From Adenanthera pavonina (lineage: Eukaryota > Streptophyta > Magnoliopsida > Fabales > Fabaceae), in assembly GCA_026686845.1 (NCBI GenBank), contig JAIVEN010000010.1:21054001-21118000 (forward strand): a stretch of 64,000 nt of DNA. Reading direction: 5' to 3'. The notes beneath the pieces were generated by a model, which saw only the letters and a list, made by a program, of their open reading frames with translations, did not search any database and was not told the origin of the DNA. Below are positions 62,335 to 64,000 of this stretch, one piece after another; position 1 is the first letter of the stretch, and each line of letters begins with the position of its first letter. The position numbers were made by a program, and so were the translations under genes.

Positions 62335-64000
62335 TGTAACACCCTACCACCAAACACCTCTAGACTTTGCCAAAACCTTTAAAAACCCAACTAAACACAA
62401 TGCAAACATCTCAAAACAACTTCCCAAAACTTCAGAACAACGGAAACAAACCCAACAATATCAAAATCTGGGCTGGGGCTGCGGCCGCTACAGTACCACT
62501 GTGGCTCCAGACTTCCCCTGTCTCACCACACCATTGGACCTTGTGGCGCCATGACCTATTACTTGGCATTGCGGTGCCCCATGTTAGTTTTTTATACCAG
62601 TAAACTTTATACATTGGGGTGACCTTCTGATGTGTATAACTTTATGCTTCGACCTTTGATTGACTTGATTCCAACTCTTACAAGTCAATCTAGTCCCAAT
62701 CTATTCATAGACACCAACTTCACCTCAATCCAACTCCATATAGAGATTCTAGACCCTTGACACCGTTTTGGCCACTTATTGACCAAAACTCACTACTAAC
62801 AACCTCCAGTTGCCACCAAAGGCAAATGGTCACTCAAAGACCATTCATATAGGTCTAAAACCCTTAAACCAACTTGTCCAAAGAGGTTTTTTATCTCAAA
62901 GGAACCACTCCTCTAAGATTTGACCCCCTTGAACCCCAGCTTGACAAAATGGGCTACAGGCCCTAAAACACACCAACGAGGTCCAAATCCACTCTGGGCT
63001 CACAAACACCACTATACTGACTTCTCAACATCCAAAACCATGTAAACACCACAATACAATATACACAATTCCACATATATAATCATACATACATCCATCC
63101 ATAACAATCCTTGCAATGTCATACATTCATTACAAAACTTCCTATCCTACTTGGCATAAGATACATATCCAAAACACATATATACTACATAGACCTAGTA
63201 TTCCCACGTCTGATGCTACTCCCTCAGCTTCTCAGGGCAAGTGCCAGAACCGTCACCTGAAAGGTTAGTTCATGGGAGAGGGGTGTGAGACAATGTCTTA
63301 GTAACCGGGAACAATCACACACATACATATATATATATACATATATTCATACAATTCATGAATGCAATATGAAATGAATGGAATTCATGTCTCCCTCGCA
63401 GAGATCCCAACCTCATCCTCCCTAACATATATATTCCATCCTTATCCTCCCTAACATATATATTATTATATATCATGTCGTCATCAAATCATCACCAGCC
63501 AATTTGCCATATATCACAATCTCACAATGCCGTGTGGTGATGCTCATGTATCATCATATAATAATCATCATGATCTCAATGTCATGCTATGCATCATGCC
63601 ATATCATATTAATGTCATCATCACATATGTAATCCTTATCATAATTATAATCATCGTCTAACTGTGTGTATACCACGATATGCAGAAAATAGTACATACA
63701 AACACATCAATATTATGGTATGAAAGAAACATGCATATATACACAAATATACGTACCATCATACAATATAAACAATACAATACAAACAAACACCCGATTA
63801 TCTCAAGTGTCAATACCACACACGTGGATTCCACGAACTTCTCGAGTTGTGCAACACGCTTGAACCCCTCTCAGGCTACCAAACAACCTTCACCATATCA
63901 CAAATCCTTAATTAACACAATATACCAATAACCAAACATCACAATTCAACCACTTTAGGCCTAACCCAAGGTTCCAACAGCCTTTTCATGCATCAATAAG
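62335..64000 (-). mobile_element. LTR family L copy 16, inside copy 12, cut by the window end
   Basis: Starts TGTAACACCCTACC after ATTAC (62330-62334) and continues to the window edge without reaching its end. It shows the acceptor complement CACCTGAAAGGTTAG (near 63256) and the dyad ATACCACGATAT...ATATTATGGTATG (near 63670). Relative to copies 8 and 11, an internal stretch is deleted near 63400 between 'ctccctcgca' and 'gagatcccaacctcatcctcc'. Confidence 0.88.

Larger units (their letters stand above)
50284..64000 (-). mobile_element. LTR family L copy 12, outer shell of nest 2, runs past window
   Basis: Own sequence is 50284-50824 and 62229-62334; the rest lies beyond copy 16 and outside the window. 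It starts TGTAACATCC after TGTAG. The sequence '...tttgacccccttga' resumes after the inner insertion as 'accccaattctacc', as expected for the family (CCCCCTTGAACCCC). It is strongly diverged and the oldest layer of this nest. Confidence 0.75.

Overview
This is nuclear DNA of a flowering plant, most likely a eudicot. It is AT-rich, has GT-AG introns, and carries one clear protein-coding gene in a large field of transposable elements. No bacterial or organellar gene organisation was seen. The species cannot be named from the sequence.

The gene is a WRKY12-type group IIc WRKY transcription factor on the + strand. Its four exons lie between 38586 and 46256 and encode 232 residues. The last intron is about 6.06 kb and splits the WRKY domain between WRKYGQK and the zinc finger, at the conserved arginine-codon position of this family. 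The upstream flank (34751-38585) and intron 3 are the largest LTR-free stretches beside the gene and carry three Stowaway-like MITEs.

The dominant feature is one high-copy LTR family, called solo-LTR family L here. It is about 2.3-2.65 kb per copy, with TGTAACA...TGTTACA-type ends and 5-bp target duplications (TSDs). I count 16 copies or parts, about 34 kb or over half the window. No copy adjoins an internal gag/pol region, so all look like solo LTRs. Nine have both ends inside the window with matching or near-matching flanks or clear ends. Exact TSDs were found for eight: GTATA, TAAAT, AGTAA, CATTT, TATGC, CAAGA, AACTA and AAATC. A ninth copy has TSD CTTGA.

Many copies sit inside each other. 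Nest 1 (20913-31223) is a copy inside a copy with two further copies inside. Nest 2 (50284 to beyond the window) holds a copy containing another copy and a CACTA-type DNA transposon, which itself contains another copy. Two copies, in opposite orientation, split one decayed RTE-type LINE (about 8340-14690). A 5S-RNA-derived, Cassandra-like LTR lies at 15124-15562, fused to half of an L copy. The window opens with two L fragments head to head, forming a large imperfect inverted repeat.

Strand convention for family L: '+' means that the conserved splice-like motifs (TTGGTAAGTG donor and TTTCAGGTGAAG acceptor) read on the + strand. The true transcription strand is inferred from this and not proved.

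Layout: 1-2931 L fragments; 2932-8340 AT-rich intergenic with a 70-bp tandem duplication and a fold-back element; 8340-14690 LINE with two L copies; 15124-17037 Cassandra-like LTR plus L fragment; 17038-20912 intergenic; 20913-31223 nest 1; 32417-34745 young-looking solo L; 34751-38585 WRKY12 upstream region; 38586-46256 WRKY12; 47393-49880 solo L; 50284-64000 nest 2 and further L copies.
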